From contig NZ_WIDQ01000007.1 in assembly GCF_009495745.1 (NCBI RefSeq), positions 186,001 to 250,000 of the forward strand: a stretch of 64,000 nt of DNA, written 5' to 3'. Source of the stretch: Niveispirillum sp. SYP-B3756. GTDB taxonomy: Bacteria; Pseudomonadota; Alphaproteobacteria; Azospirillales; Azospirillaceae. Of the stretch, positions 26,964 through 36,629 are shown piece after piece. The notes below the pieces were generated by a model. It saw nothing but the letters and a program-made list of their open reading frames with translations. It ran no database searches and was not told the origin of the DNA. The position numbers and the translations under genes are program-made. Every line of letters starts with the position of its first letter. Positions within the stretch are counted from its first letter, which is position 1.

Positions 26964-29252
26964 TCAGAACTTGTAACTGACCGTCACCCCAAAGCTGCGC
27001 AGGTCGGGCAGCAGGACCACCGGCTGGCGGCCCAGTGTGTTCAGGATCAGGGCGGATTGCGCCAGCACCGGCGTGTCATTGTTGAACAGGTTGCGCACCC
27101 AGAAGGATGCCTCCACCTGATCATAAATCAGGCCCACCTTGGCATTCACCAGCGTGCGACCCTTGACATAGCCCAGGTCGGGCGTGGTGAAGCCGTTCTT
27201 CTTTGAATTATACTGGATATCGGTGCGGATATAGCCATCCAGCGCTTCTGTCAGCGGCGTTTCATACTGGATGCTGGCATTGGCCAGATGCTTGGCCTGA
27301 CGCGGCAGCGGGTTGCCAGAGACATCGTAATTGCTGACAAAGCTGGGATAGGAGCGCAGCGAGCCATCCTTGGCATTGACGAAATGTGAGTCGGCATAGG
27401 CATAGGAACCCTGCAGCGTCAGCCCCTCCACCGGTTTGGCCGTCACTTCCAGCTCAAAGCCCCGGCTGCGCCCGGTGCCGGCATTCTTGGTCAGGAAGAT
27501 GGTGGGGGAGGTGGCGGACGGGTTGGTGATCTGAATGCCCTCCATCTCCACATCAAAGACGGAAAGGTTCAGGCGCAGCTTGCGGTCCAGCAGGTCGCTT
27601 TTCACGCCCACCTCATAGGTCCAGTTGAATTCCGGATCAAATGGCAGTTCGTCGGCCGTTGGGGCCGTGGCGTTGAAGCCGCCGGCCTTGGCCCCGCGCG
27701 CCGCTGAGGCATAGAACAGCAGATTATCATCCGCCTTGTAGTCCAGCGTGAAGCGCGGGGTCAGATATTTGAAGCTCTTGTCCACCTTGGTGGTGGTCGC
27801 CCCATATTGGAACAGCGTCTTGGTCTCATCCGTATGGCGCAGTTCGGCCCGGGCCGTCAGCGCCTCGACAAAGGTGTACTGCACGGCGCCAAAGGCGGCA
27901 TAGGCCGCCGTTTCCTTGCGGTTGCGGCTGAAATAGGCGCTGAAGAAACTGTCCTGCAGGGTGGCGTCGGGGATGTTCTTCAACCCGGCCGCCAGGGCAA
28001 TGGCCCCGGCGGAGGTCAGCCGCGCGCCGGCCGGCACCGGACTGGTGTCGATGGCATAGGGCGAGTCGGTGTTCAGCCGGTAACCGTAATAGGAAGCGCC
28101 GACAATCCACTGGAACGGCCCGTCATCGCGGGATTCCACCCGGAATTCCTGCGAGACATCATAGCTGTTGCCGCCGGAGCCCTGCAGCGCTGTCAGGTTC
28201 ACCGTGCCGGTCTGGCCAGCCAGCGTATAGCTGAAGGGCACGCCCTTATATTGCCGGTCGAGGTCGGTATAGCTGCGCGTATCCAGCCGGTTATAGCCGG
28301 TGATGGAGGAAAGGCGCACGGCGTCCAGATCCTGGGTCAGGGTCAGGCTGGAACGCATGGTTTCCCGCTCCGTCCCCTTGGCACGGCGGTCATAGCCGCT
28401 GAAATCCGGGTCTTTCACGCCGGGATAGGCACCGCACCAGGCCCCCAGCGCCCCGGCGATACGCTGGCAATTGCCGGCAAAGATGATCTGCGGGGCGGGG
28501 CCGATATCATCATTGGAATAATAAATATTGGCATTGGCCTCAAACCCGCTGTCCAGCACCAGCCGCAGCCCGCCAGAGGCAAAGCGCGATTTATAGCCGC
28601 CGATCTTCAGGTCGCTGTCGCCGTAGGAACCGTCCCACTGGTCATAGGCGGCGGCCAGCCGGGCGAACAGCTTTTCCGCCACCAGCGGGCCGGAGAGGGA
28701 GCCCTTGGCGGTGAAACGGTTATCATCACCCACGGTGACAGCGGCACTGCCGGACGGCGTGTCGGTCGGCTTTTTGGTGATGTAATTGATGGAGCCGGCA
28801 TAGGAGTTGCGGCCATAGAGCGCGCTTTGCGGGCCCTTCACCACCTCGATCCGTTCCACATCCAGCAGGCTGCCATCAATGCCGTCGCGGCCGGAGACAT
28901 AAACGCCATCGATGAAGACGGGGACGTTGTTTTCGTCATCGGAGCGGGAGACCTGCGACAGGCCGCGCACCACCGGGGTGGTGGTGGTCTTGCCGCCGGT
29001 GGTGTCGATCTGCAACCCGGCGGTGGCGCCGGCCAGGCTGCTCATATCGGTGATGCCGGCCCGCTCAATCTCCTTTGCCGTCACGGCGGAGATGGAGAGC
29101 GGCACATCTTGCAGCGTTTCGCTGCGCAGCCGGGCCGTCACCACGATCTCTTCCAGCAGCAGATCGTCCCCCTGGCCCTGCTGGGCCAAAGCCGGGCTGC
29201 CGCACAGCATCATGGCGGCCGTGCCGATGGCGAGTTTCTTTGCGTGTCCCAT
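26964..29252 (-). CDS. TonB-dependent outer-membrane receptor (operon with amine oxidase)
   Basis: 762 aa from the ATG at 29250-29252 (GGGG ribosome site). The signal peptide is residues 1-24 (ending ALAQ). A TonB-box-like EEIVVTARLR is followed by the plug domain (about 50-165, with GPQSALYGRNSYAGSINYITKKP) and a 22-strand-type barrel ending in the terminal VTVSYKF. Such receptors import iron chelates, vitamins or other scarce nutrients. It lies 106 bases downstream of a Tat-exported flavin amine oxidase on the same strand, which suggests uptake and processing of one substrate; that link is inferred. Confidence 0.93.
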   Translation of the reverse strand: MGHAKKLAIGTAAMMLCGSPALAQQGQGDDLLLEEIVVTARLRSETLQDVPLSISAVTAKEIERAGITDMSSLAGATAGLQIDTTGGKTTTTPVVRGLSQVSRSDDENNVPVFIDGVYVSGRDGIDGSLLDVERIEVVKGPQSALYGRNSYAGSINYITKKPTDTPSGSAAVTVGDDNRFTAKGSLSGPLVAEKLFARLAAAYDQWDGSYGDSDLKIGGYKSRFASGGLRLVLDSGFEANANIYYSNDDIGPAPQIIFAGNCQRIAGALGAWCGAYPGVKDPDFSGYDRRAKGTERETMRSSLTLTQDLDAVRLSSITGYNRLDTRSYTDLDRQYKGVPFSYTLAGQTGTVNLTALQGSGGNSYDVSQEFRVESRDDGPFQWIVGASYYGYRLNTDSPYAIDTSPVPAGARLTSAGAIALAAGLKNIPDATLQDSFFSAYFSRNRKETAAYAAFGAVQYTFVEALTARAELRHTDETKTLFQYGATTTKVDKSFKYLTPRFTLDYKADDNLLFYASAARGAKAGGFNATAPTADELPFDPEFNWTYEVGVKSDLLDRKLRLNLSVFDVEMEGIQITNPSATSPTIFLTKNAGTGRSRGFELEVTAKPVEGLTLQGSYAYADSHFVNAKDGSLRSYPSFVSNYDVSGNPLPRQAKHLANASIQYETPLTEALDGYIRTDIQYNSKKNGFTTPDLGYVKGRTLVNAKVGLIYDQVEASFWVRNLFNNDTPVLAQSALILNTLGRQPVVLLPDLRSFGVTVSYKF

Positions 29253-29358
29253 ATTATCCCCTACCTGTTCCTGATTGATGGTTGGTTTTGTTTTCAAAGG
29301 ACCGCTGCCGGGGTTCCCATCCCCGTGGCACCGGTTGCTGCTCCTGTGCCCCGGCACC

Positions 29359-30837
29359 TCACCCGGCGCGGGTCAGCACTTCCAGGGCGGCGCGTTCGCC
29401 GCTTTCCATGGCCGATTCCATGCCGAAATCGCTGCGGCGTGTGTGTTCGCCGGCGAAATGCATCACCTGCCAGGGCTGGTTCATCTCGCGCGCGAAACTG
29501 TTGATCTGGCCGGGGGCGAGGCTGAAGCCGCAGCCCCGTTGCAGCGGGTCGCGGGCCCAGTCCTTATAGGTCGCCACCTTCGCCTTGCCGGCCGAGGCGG
29601 GGCGCAGGCGGGCCAGCTCCTCCACCAGGAAGGGCACCACCTGATCGGGGTCGCGCTGGCTGATCGCGGCGGCGCGCTGGCCCACCATCACGATCATGGC
29701 GCGGTGGGTGCCGGTGCCCTTGTGGTTATCGATGGCCCAGAACATGCCCAGCGGCCCGTCACTGTTGAAGGAGGGGGGCAACCCATCCTCCAGCCAGAAC
29801 GGTTCCACATGCATGTAAAGCCGGGCCGTATTGGCATAGGGCATCTGGGCAATGGCCTTGGCCGCCGCCCCGCCGGGGGCGCCGGAAATGGCCACGTTGC
29901 GCAGCAGCGTGAAGGGGACGGCGGAGATGATGAAGCGGGCCTTGTAACGGCTGCCATCGGCACAGCGCACGCTGGCGGATGTGTCCGTCAGGTCAATGGC
30001 GGTCACCTGCTTGTTCAGCCGCACCGCATCGCCCAGATCAGCGGCCATGGCGGCCGGCAGCAGGTGACAGCCCCCATCGATATTGGAGGTGGAGGTCAGG
30101 CCATTGACCAGATCGCGGCGATGCTGTTCGCCGAACGGGTGCAGTTTGGTGGCTTCCTGCCCGCTGGCCGGGCCGCCGAACTTCCGGTCCAGCGCGCCGC
30201 GCGTTTCCTCCTGCCACATGCGCAGCACGGAGGTATCATCAATGCTGATGCCGGGGGCCGACAGGGCGGCCAGTTCAATGGCCTGCGCGCTGTGGCCATG
30301 GCGCTGCAACAGGGTGCGCAGGCTGATATCCTGATCGGCGAAGGCGGGGTTCAGCCAATCATCCAACTCCTTAAGCGGGTTATATTTCCCCACCAGACGG
30401 GAGCCCATCATCATGGGCGCGATCTTGCGTTCCTCGCCGACGCATTGGTTCAGCGGGTTGCTCTCCCAGCTTGCCGCATCGATCCAGTTCCCCTTGTAAT
30501 GGGTGCCGAAGGTCAGCAGGTCGCGGTCTTCCGGGATCAGTTTCAGCTTGTAGCGCCAGCAGGCATCCAGCACGCGGGCATAGGAACGGCCGATCTGGCT
30601 GGCCCCGACATCAATGGGCCCATCGGCCGTCTGGTGGGTGCGCACCCGGCCGCCCACTTGGGCGCCCGCTTCCAGCACGATGGGGCGTAGGCCTTGTTCG
30701 CGCAGAATCAGCGCGGCATTCATGCCGGAAAGGCCGGCCCCGATGATGATGATATCGGCCTGTTCCTCCGCAAAGGCGACCCGGGGCGCCAGGGAAAGCG
30801 CTGCCGTGGCGGCGAGGAATCCGCGTCTTGTGAACAT
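29359..30837 (-). CDS. Tat-exported flavin monoamine oxidase
   Basis: 492 aa. The N-terminus TRRGFLAATAALSLAP...AFA is a twin-arginine signal, so the FAD-loaded enzyme should act in the periplasm. The ADP-binding motif IIIIGAGLSGMNAALIL lies at about residues 29-45, followed by VLEAGAQVGGRVRT. The C-terminal FAD-binding FAGEHTRRSDFGMESAMESG closes the fold. Family members oxidise primary, secondary or polyamines to aldehydes, releasing ammonia and peroxide. The substrate is unknown. First gene of a unit with the TonB-dependent receptor. An exported SOD lies just beyond that receptor gene. Confidence 0.92.
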   Translation of the reverse strand: MFTRRGFLAATAALSLAPRVAFAEEQADIIIIGAGLSGMNAALILREQGLRPIVLEAGAQVGGRVRTHQTADGPIDVGASQIGRSYARVLDACWRYKLKLIPEDRDLLTFGTHYKGNWIDAASWESNPLNQCVGEERKIAPMMMGSRLVGKYNPLKELDDWLNPAFADQDISLRTLLQRHGHSAQAIELAALSAPGISIDDTSVLRMWQEETRGALDRKFGGPASGQEATKLHPFGEQHRRDLVNGLTSTSNIDGGCHLLPAAMAADLGDAVRLNKQVTAIDLTDTSASVRCADGSRYKARFIISAVPFTLLRNVAISGAPGGAAAKAIAQMPYANTARLYMHVEPFWLEDGLPPSFNSDGPLGMFWAIDNHKGTGTHRAMIVMVGQRAAAISQRDPDQVVPFLVEELARLRPASAGKAKVATYKDWARDPLQRGCGFSLAPGQINSFAREMNQPWQVMHFAGEHTRRSDFGMESAMESGERAALEVLTRAG

Positions 30838-31102
30838 GATGTCAGCCTCTGATCCGGGATTGTTTCTTTATTGATCAGAAGCTTCGGCGTGAATTCATTC
30901 AAAATGAAGGTTTGATATATTTCTTGTCCATTTGGTGGATGGGTAAATATTATCAGTTTTTATTGATGTGTGTCGAATTGTGTATTTTGTGTCAACTTTT
31001 GTCGGGGCGGGGGCAACCGCCTGATGGTCGCCCACCCCACCGCGCAAGCGCACCCGCGCCGCGCCCGTGTTAAGGCTGGGCAATATCATGCCGGGGATTG
31101 TC
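30838..31102. promoter_or_regulatory. AT-rich divergent control region
   Basis: About 265 bases between the divergent amine-oxidase and DUF3089 genes. The first 165 bases are clearly AT-rich for this genome, as expected for two back-to-back promoters. I could not settle individual promoter elements. Confidence 0.5.
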
Positions 31103-32200
31103 ATGAACCAAGCCTTTGCCCGCCTGCTGGCCGCCGGGATCAGCCTGTTTGCCGCCAGTGCCGCCACACACGTGGCCCTTGCCGCCGATGCCGTGCAACC
31201 GTTCGACCAGCAGACCCCGCCCCCGGTGCCGGATTATGCCAAGGCGGAAGCCTGGGCCGCAGGTCCGGGCGGGCTGGGGGCTGCGGCGGCCCTGCCGGCA
31301 GGAGCTACACCCCTGGCCAAGGATGCGGTGGTGGATGTGTTCTATGTCCATCCCACCACCTATCGCTCCAAGGATCGCTGGAACCAGGATATTGCCGACA
31401 AGGCGGCCAATGACTGGACCGATGCCAGCGTGATTGCCCGGCAGGCCGGTGTGTTCAATGGCTGCTGTCGGATTTTCGCCCCGCGTTACCGCCAGGGTTC
31501 CACCCTGTCCTTCACCAGCATGGACGGCGATGGTGGCAAGGCGTTCGATCTGGCCACCAGCGATGTCGAACGCGCCTTCGATTATTACCTGACCCATTAT
31601 AATAATGGCCGCCCCTTCATCCTGGCCAGCCACAGCCAGGGCAGCTTTCACCTGATGCGGCTGCTGGAAAGCCGGATTGATGGCACGCCGCTGAAGGGCC
31701 GCATGGTGGCCGCCTATATTATCGGCGTGAACCTGTCGGTGGGCGATTTCCCCAAGACTTACAAGAACCTGCAAATCTGCGCCAAGCCGGCACAGACCAA
31801 CTGCGTGGTGGCCTGGAACGCGCTGTTGCCGACCGCCAATCTGGACGTAATCCTGCCCATGGCCGAACGCCGCTATGTGCAGCGCCATGGCGATGATGCC
31901 GGCAAGCAGCTTCTCTGCGTCAATCCCATCACCTTCGATGCCGACCAGCCTGCGGCACCGGCGGACAAGGCGCTGGGTGCCGTGCCCGGCGCACCGGGGG
32001 AGGGGGGCTTGCAGCCCTTGAAGGCCAAAGCCGTGGCCGCGCGGTGTGACCGGGGGGAATTGATTGTGGAGCCGGCGGCGGCGCTGGACCTGCAGCCTTT
32101 GCCCGGCGGGTCCATGCATTATCATGATTACGGCCTGTTCTATGCCGATATCCGCGCCAATGTGAAGCTGCGGGTGGATACGTTCCTGAAGCAGAAATAA
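31103..32200 (+). CDS. Exported DUF3089 alpha/beta-hydrolase-like protein
   Basis: 365 aa. The signal peptide is residues 1-28 (ending HVALAAD). The body has VDVFYVHPTTYRS (about 73-85) and the nucleophile-elbow-like FILASHSQGSFHLMRLL with the serine at about 172, then YIIGVNLS. These are hallmarks of DUF3089 proteins, which have a lipase-like fold but no established substrate. Start chosen at 31103 because CCGGGGATT precedes it; ATGs at 31067 and 31088 are alternatives. First gene of a rightward run DUF3089, HNH protein, TonB receptor. Confidence 0.87.
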   Translation: MNQAFARLLAAGISLFAASAATHVALAADAVQPFDQQTPPPVPDYAKAEAWAAGPGGLGAAAALPAGATPLAKDAVVDVFYVHPTTYRSKDRWNQDIADKAANDWTDASVIARQAGVFNGCCRIFAPRYRQGSTLSFTSMDGDGGKAFDLATSDVERAFDYYLTHYNNGRPFILASHSQGSFHLMRLLESRIDGTPLKGRMVAAYIIGVNLSVGDFPKTYKNLQICAKPAQTNCVVAWNALLPTANLDVILPMAERRYVQRHGDDAGKQLLCVNPITFDADQPAAPADKALGAVPGAPGEGGLQPLKAKAVAARCDRGELIVEPAAALDLQPLPGGSMHYHDYGLFYADIRANVKLRVDTFLKQK

Positions 32201-32244
32201 GCTTCCCCTTGACGGGCGGTCCGGGCGATCCAGTATTCAGCCCC

Positions 32245-32625
32245 ATGGACCGCCTGAAGCCCCTGCCGCCGCCCGATCTGCTGCCCCGCCCCCGTGCCGC
32301 CACGGCGGCACGAGAACTTGGGCCCTGTGGCCTGTGCGGGCGGCCCATGCTGGATGGCCCCAGCGTGGATGCCCATCACCTGCTGCCACGCAGCCAGGGC
32401 GGGCGCGACACGGTGATGCTGCACCGGGTCTGCCACCGCAAGATCCACGCCGAACTGTCGGAAAAGGAACTGGCGCGGCAATACAACACGCTGGAAGCCC
32501 TGCGTGCCCATCCCGACATTGCCGACTTCATCCGCTGGGTGGCGCGCAAGCCGCCGGAATTCACCGCCATCACCTTCCGCGCCAAGGATCATGTGAAGGC
32601 CGGCAAGCGCTACCGGGACAAATAA
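32245..32625 (+). CDS. HNH endonuclease-like protein
   Basis: 127 aa. Zinc-type cysteines C28 and C31 (CGLC), then DAHHLLPRSQGGRDT with H44/H45 as the catalytic HNH histidines, and VCHRKIHAEL (C63, H64, H68) completing the beta-beta-alpha-metal fold. The C-terminal half is basic and helical. HNH proteins of this size are usually DNA nucleases or repair-associated; the target is unknown. No good ribosome site is visible before the ATG, and a TTG at 32209 is possible. It starts 44 bases after the DUF3089 gene. Confidence 0.82.
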   Translation: MDRLKPLPPPDLLPRPRAATAARELGPCGLCGRPMLDGPSVDAHHLLPRSQGGRDTVMLHRVCHRKIHAELSEKELARQYNTLEALRAHPDIADFIRWVARKPPEFTAITFRAKDHVKAGKRYRDK

Positions 32626-32714
32626 GCCACACTTATGGGGCGATCTATCGGGTCGCCTGAAACCCCCGTTGCGGGGTAAATAGTAATGAAGCATGATGGT
32701 TATGCAAAAATATC

Positions 32715-32737
32715 GGACTGGCCGCAAAGGCCAGTCC
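32715..32737. other. Perfect 9-bp hairpin upstream of TonB receptor gene
   Basis: GGACTGGCC / GGCCAGTCC with loop GCAAA, 43 bases before the receptor start. No T-run follows on the plus strand. On the minus strand a short T-run comes 4 bases later. It could be a leader element or a terminator for antisense transcription. Confidence 0.5.
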
Positions 32738-32779
32738 GCCGAGGCCTGAATTAAGAAACAAGGTCCAGGGAGGATCATC

Positions 32780-35086
32780 ATGTTCAGTTGGCAACATCGG
32801 CGCCTGCCGGTGGGGGTTGGCGCACGTGCGTCTGCAATGACATCCCGCAAAGCCATTATTCTGGGCTTGGCCCTGGCCAGCGCCGCCCCCGTAGGCGCGC
32901 AGCAGGCCGATCAGGGGGCGCTGGATGAAATTGTTGTTACCGCGCGCCGCCGGTCGGAATCCATTCAGGCCACACCGGTGGCCGTCACCGCCTTCACGGC
33001 AGAGGCGTTGGAATCGCGTAATGTCGATACGCTGGATAACATTGCCAAATTTACCCCCAATATCCGTTTCGATGGGGCGGCCGCCTTGTCCGGCGGCAAT
33101 TATAATGCCACCGTCTTCATTCGCGGTATCGGCCAGAATGACTTTGCCATTTTCAGCGATCCGGGCGTCGGCTTCTATGTGGACGGGGTTTATTATGCCC
33201 GCTCCATCGGCGGCATCATGGATGCGGTCGATCTGCAAAGCGTGGAGGTGCTGCGCGGGCCACAGGGCACGCTGTTCGGCAAGAACACCATCGGCGGTGC
33301 CGTGCTGATCAATACCCAGCGCCCGACGGCGGATTTCGGCGGCCGGGTGGAACTGACGGGTGGCCGCTTCAACCGGTTCGATGCCAAGGGCACGCTGAAT
33401 GTGCCGCTGGCCGATGGCAAGCTGCTGACCCGGATTTCCGCCTCCTCCCTCAACCGTGACGGCTATGCCAAGCGGTTGTCGGATGGGCAGGATATGGGCA
33501 ACCGCAATGCCGACAGCGCCCGGCTGCAGATGCAGGCCGAACTGGCGGAGAATGTTACCTTTCATATCGTTGGCGATGTGACCCGCGCGCGCGAACATTC
33601 CGCGCCGAACAAGCTGCTGGCCGTGGCCCCGGCGCCGGGCCTGACCGGGGTGCCGTTCCTGACCAATTATAACCAGTTGGTGGCCCCGTCACGCGGGGTG
33701 GTGGCGCCCAATGGCCAGCCCACGCTGAACGGTTCCTTTGTCACCGACAGCCCCTTCACCAATTGGGGCACCGGCCCCAATGTCAATGATCTGGACCTCT
33801 GGGGCGTGGCCGGCACGCTGAGCTGGGATGTTGGCGGGGCGGAGATCAAGAGCATCACCGCCTATCGCAAGCTGGCGGCCGTGTTCGGCCGCGATGGTGA
33901 CAACACGCCCTTCGTGTACCGCGAAACCTACAATGATGATGACCAATGGCAGTTCAGCCAGGAACTTCAGCTCAGTGGTGACAGTTTTGATGGCCGCGTC
34001 ACCTGGGTGGGCGGGCTCTATTACTTCAAGGAGGAAGGCAGCGACAAGGCGCGGGCCGATCTGGCCATGGGCCTCTGGCCGCCGCTGGGGCCGCCCCTGT
34101 CGCCGGCCACCCGGATTCGCAATGATATCGACAACAGCTCCTATGCTGCCTTTGGCCAGGGCAATGTGAAGCTGACCGATGAATTGAGCGTCACGTTGGG
34201 TGCCCGCTGGAACCGCGACAAGAAATGGATTTCCGTCTTCAACCAGCGCCAGCGCGACAATGTGATCTTCACCGACGTGCAGCGTTCCAGTAAGTGGAAC
34301 GCCTTCACGCCCAAAGCGGGGCTGGAATACAAGGCGACCAAGGATGTGCTGCTCTATGCCTCCGCCGGCAAGGGCTTCAAGAGCGGCGGGTTCAATGCCC
34401 GCCCGCTGGTCGATGCCTCAGAGGTGACGCAGTATGAGCCGGAAACCATCTGGACCTATGAGGCCGGCGCCAAGACCGGCTGGTTTGATAACCGGCTGAT
34501 TCTGAACGCCGCCGCCTATCTGTCAAAATATGACAATATCCAGCTGACGGTGAACCAGACCCCGCGCAACTTCGTTGCCAATGCCGCCAAGGGCACCATC
34601 AAGGGGGCTGAGCTGGAGGTCAGGGCGCGCCCGGCCAAGGGGTTGGATTTCGATCTGGCTGTCGGTTACACCGATGCCTCTTATGATGAGGTCGGGTCCG
34701 GCCTGGGGCCGACCCAGATTCTGCCCATCACCAAGGACGCCAAGTTCGTGAAGACGCCGAAATGGACCGTCTCCACCGGGGTGCAATATACCTATATCCT
34801 GCCCGATGACAGTTCACTGGCCCTGCGTGGTGACCTGTCCGCCTACAGCAAATTCTATAATGACGTCGCCAATACCGCCCTGATCGCCCAGGACGGCTAT
34901 GGCATCGCCAATGCCCGGCTGACCTACACCTCGGCCGATGATGGCTGGACGGCGGCGGCCTTTGTCACCAACCTGACCGACCGGCGCTATTTCGTCTCCG
35001 GCAATGCCAGTGCCGCGTTCGGCTTGGCAGAGGTGAGTTACGGCCGCCCCCGCGAATGGGGGGTGAGTTTTGCCGTGAAGTTCTGA
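32780..35086 (+). CDS. TonB-dependent outer-membrane receptor
   Basis: 768 aa from the ATG at 32780, with GGGAGGATC at good spacing. The signal sequence is rather long (about 1-41); an internal ATG at residue 20 would give a more usual one. TonB-box-like DEIVVTARRR, then the plug (about 55-170, with LRGPQGTLFGKNTIGGAVLINTQRP) and a large barrel ending in VSFAVKF. Ligand unknown. It shares strand and spacing with the HNH and DUF3089 genes and is divergent from the amine oxidase/receptor pair, so this 8-kb region holds two receptors. Confidence 0.93.
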   Translation: MFSWQHRRLPVGVGARASAMTSRKAIILGLALASAAPVGAQQADQGALDEIVVTARRRSESIQATPVAVTAFTAEALESRNVDTLDNIAKFTPNIRFDGAAALSGGNYNATVFIRGIGQNDFAIFSDPGVGFYVDGVYYARSIGGIMDAVDLQSVEVLRGPQGTLFGKNTIGGAVLINTQRPTADFGGRVELTGGRFNRFDAKGTLNVPLADGKLLTRISASSLNRDGYAKRLSDGQDMGNRNADSARLQMQAELAENVTFHIVGDVTRAREHSAPNKLLAVAPAPGLTGVPFLTNYNQLVAPSRGVVAPNGQPTLNGSFVTDSPFTNWGTGPNVNDLDLWGVAGTLSWDVGGAEIKSITAYRKLAAVFGRDGDNTPFVYRETYNDDDQWQFSQELQLSGDSFDGRVTWVGGLYYFKEEGSDKARADLAMGLWPPLGPPLSPATRIRNDIDNSSYAAFGQGNVKLTDELSVTLGARWNRDKKWISVFNQRQRDNVIFTDVQRSSKWNAFTPKAGLEYKATKDVLLYASAGKGFKSGGFNARPLVDASEVTQYEPETIWTYEAGAKTGWFDNRLILNAAAYLSKYDNIQLTVNQTPRNFVANAAKGTIKGAELEVRARPAKGLDFDLAVGYTDASYDEVGSGLGPTQILPITKDAKFVKTPKWTVSTGVQYTYILPDDSSLALRGDLSAYSKFYNDVANTALIAQDGYGIANARLTYTSADDGWTAAAFVTNLTDRRYFVSGNASAAFGLAEVSYGRPREWGVSFAVKF

Positions 35087-35147
35087 GCGGGGAGGGGTGG
35101 AGACGGTGACGTTGCCGCCCCCTCAGCCTCCATCCCTGATTCTTCTT

Positions 35148-35230
35148 CCGTCACCCATGCTGCGGCCGGGGTCCAGTTCGTAGAGCGATAAGCCTGTGAC
35201 CCTGGACCCCGGCCTTCGCCGGGGTGACGG
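35148..35230. repeat. Palindromic repeat element 3 (one type-A and one type-B half)
   Basis: Two 29-base inverted arms. The right arm is type A (CGGCGAA core) and the left arm is type B, with ATGCTGC replacing that core while the outer CCGTCACCC and inner GGCCGGGGTCCAG stay identical. The linker TTCGTAGAGCGATAAGCC matches the other elements. It lies between the receptor gene and rpsU. Confidence 0.85.
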
Positions 35231-35289
35231 TGGGGGAATGAGGATCAGCCAACCGCTCTTCCGCCCCAATCGATACACCCGCCCCACAA

Positions 35290-35324
35290 AGACCAAAAGC
35301 CGCCCCGGAAAATTCCTGGGCGGC
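35290..35324 (-). terminator. Rho-independent terminator of rpsU
   Basis: On the minus strand GCCGCCC / GGGCGGC (35318-35324 and 35299-35305) with a 12-base loop, then TTTTGGTCTTT. It lies 62 bases beyond the rpsU stop. Confidence 0.8.
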
Positions 35325-35386
35325 GATCAATCCCGTATGCGAATAATTTCGCTACGAATTCAAGCGGGCGGAACCCGCAAGGGCTA

Positions 35387-35590
35387 TTAGTAGCCCTCGC
35401 GCTCCAGACGCTTGCGCAGCAGCTTGCGCGAACGGCGGATGGCTTCAGCCTTCTCGCGGGCGCGCTTCTCTGACGGCTTCTCGTAATTGCGGCGCAGCTT
35501 CATTTCGCGGAAGATGCCCTCACGCTGCATCTTCTTCTTCAGCGCGCGCAGGGCCTGATCGACGTTGTTATCACGAACCAGAACTTGCAC
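35387..35590 (-). CDS. rpsU: Ribosomal protein bS21
   Basis: 67 aa starting at the GTG 35588-35590 (read as Met), which gives the usual [21 protein letters not shown] opening and normal length. The rest ([35 protein letters not shown]) is classic bS21: very basic, helical, a small-subunit component needed for initiation. GGAAAG precedes the GTG. An ATG at 35618-35620 would add 10 residues (SASIGVESP), which is atypical, so the GTG is preferred. Single gene with its own terminator. Confidence 0.9.
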   Translation of the reverse strand: MQVLVRDNNVDQALRALKKKMQREGIFREMKLRRNYEKPSEKRAREKAEAIRRSRKLLRKRLEREGY

Positions 35591-35819
35591 GGGACTTTCC
35601 ACTCCAATGGATGCGCTCATCCGGCAAGCCGGCGTCACGCGATAGGGTTGATCATAGAAAGAAACGGCAATGGGAACCCTTTCAGGTCGTGCCATCGCCC
35701 GATCCAGTCGGCGGGGTTATACACATGCCCGCAGCACTTGTGAAGGGCTTGCGGCGGTTCCCCGTCAGATTCATGCGGAATGGCCGACATGCGGGGGGTG
35801 AAAGCCGGTTTTCTGAGGG

Positions 35820-36629
35820 TCAGCCGAAGCGACCGGTGACGTAATCCTCCGTCCGGCTTTCCCGCGGCCGGGTGAAAACCTGCTCCGTATCGCCGAATTC
35901 CACCAATTCGCCCAGATGCATGAAGGCGGTCCAGTCGCTGATTCGCGTGGCCTGCTGCATGTTATGGGTGACGATGGCGATGGTATAGCGGTCCTTCAAC
36001 TGGTCAATCAGCTCCTCGCATTTGGCGGTGGAGATCGGGTCCAGGGCGCTGGTCGGCTCATCCAGCAGCAGCACGGCGGGGCGGGTGGCGATGGCGCGCG
36101 CAATGCACAGCCGCTGCTGCTGCCCGCCTGAGAGCGACAGGCCGGATTGCTGCAATTTGTCCTTCACCTCGTCCCACAGGGCGGCATCGCGCAATGCCTG
36201 TTCCACTCGCGCTTCCAGCTCCGTCCGGCCCAGCCGTTCATAGAGTTTGATGCCGAAGGCGATATTGTCATGGATGGTCATGGGGAAGGGCGTGGGCTTC
36301 TGGAACACCATGCCCACCCGCGCGCGCAGCAGGTTGGGGTCTTGCCGGGGCGACAGGATATTCTGCCCGTCCAGCAGCACCTCCCCCTCCGCCCGCTGTC
36401 CGGGATAAAGATCATAGATACGGTTCAGCACCCGCAGCAGGGTGGATTTGCCGGAACCGGACGCGCCGATAAAGGCCGTCACCTCCCGTTCCCGCAGGTC
36501 CAGATTGATATCCCTCAGCGCATGGAAGCTACCGTAATGGAAGTTCAGGCGGCGGATGCTGACCTTGGCGCTGGTGGCATCCGTGGCCATGGCGGGGGGC
36601 GCCATCTGCAGGCTTGTCTGTTGCATCAT
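35820..36629 (-). CDS. pstB: Phosphate ABC transporter ATP-binding protein PstB
   Basis: 269 aa. Walker [10 protein letters not shown] (about residue 54), the PstB-typical [17 protein letters not shown], signature [11 protein letters not shown] and Walker [14 protein letters not shown]. It powers high-affinity phosphate import by PstSCA. The ATG overlaps the pstA stop by 4 bases. An N-terminal extension of about 20 residues precedes the usual start, and an internal ATG at residue 14 is possible. The operon ends here: no phoU follows, which differs from the common pstSCAB-phoU order. Confidence 0.96.
   Translation of the reverse strand: MMQQTSLQMAPPAMATDATSAKVSIRRLNFHYGSFHALRDINLDLREREVTAFIGASGSGKSTLLRVLNRIYDLYPGQRAEGEVLLDGQNILSPRQDPNLLRARVGMVFQKPTPFPMTIHDNIAFGIKLYERLGRTELEARVEQALRDAALWDEVKDKLQQSGLSLSGGQQQRLCIARAIATRPAVLLLDEPTSALDPISTAKCEELIDQLKDRYTIAIVTHNMQQATRISDWTAFMHLGELVEFGDTEQVFTRPRESRTEDYVTGRFG

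Noticed and set aside
35591-35695. Longer 102-residue reading of rpsU
   Set aside because: bS21 is normally about 67-70 residues; the GTG at 35590 restores the canonical N-terminus and the added leader is not protein-like.
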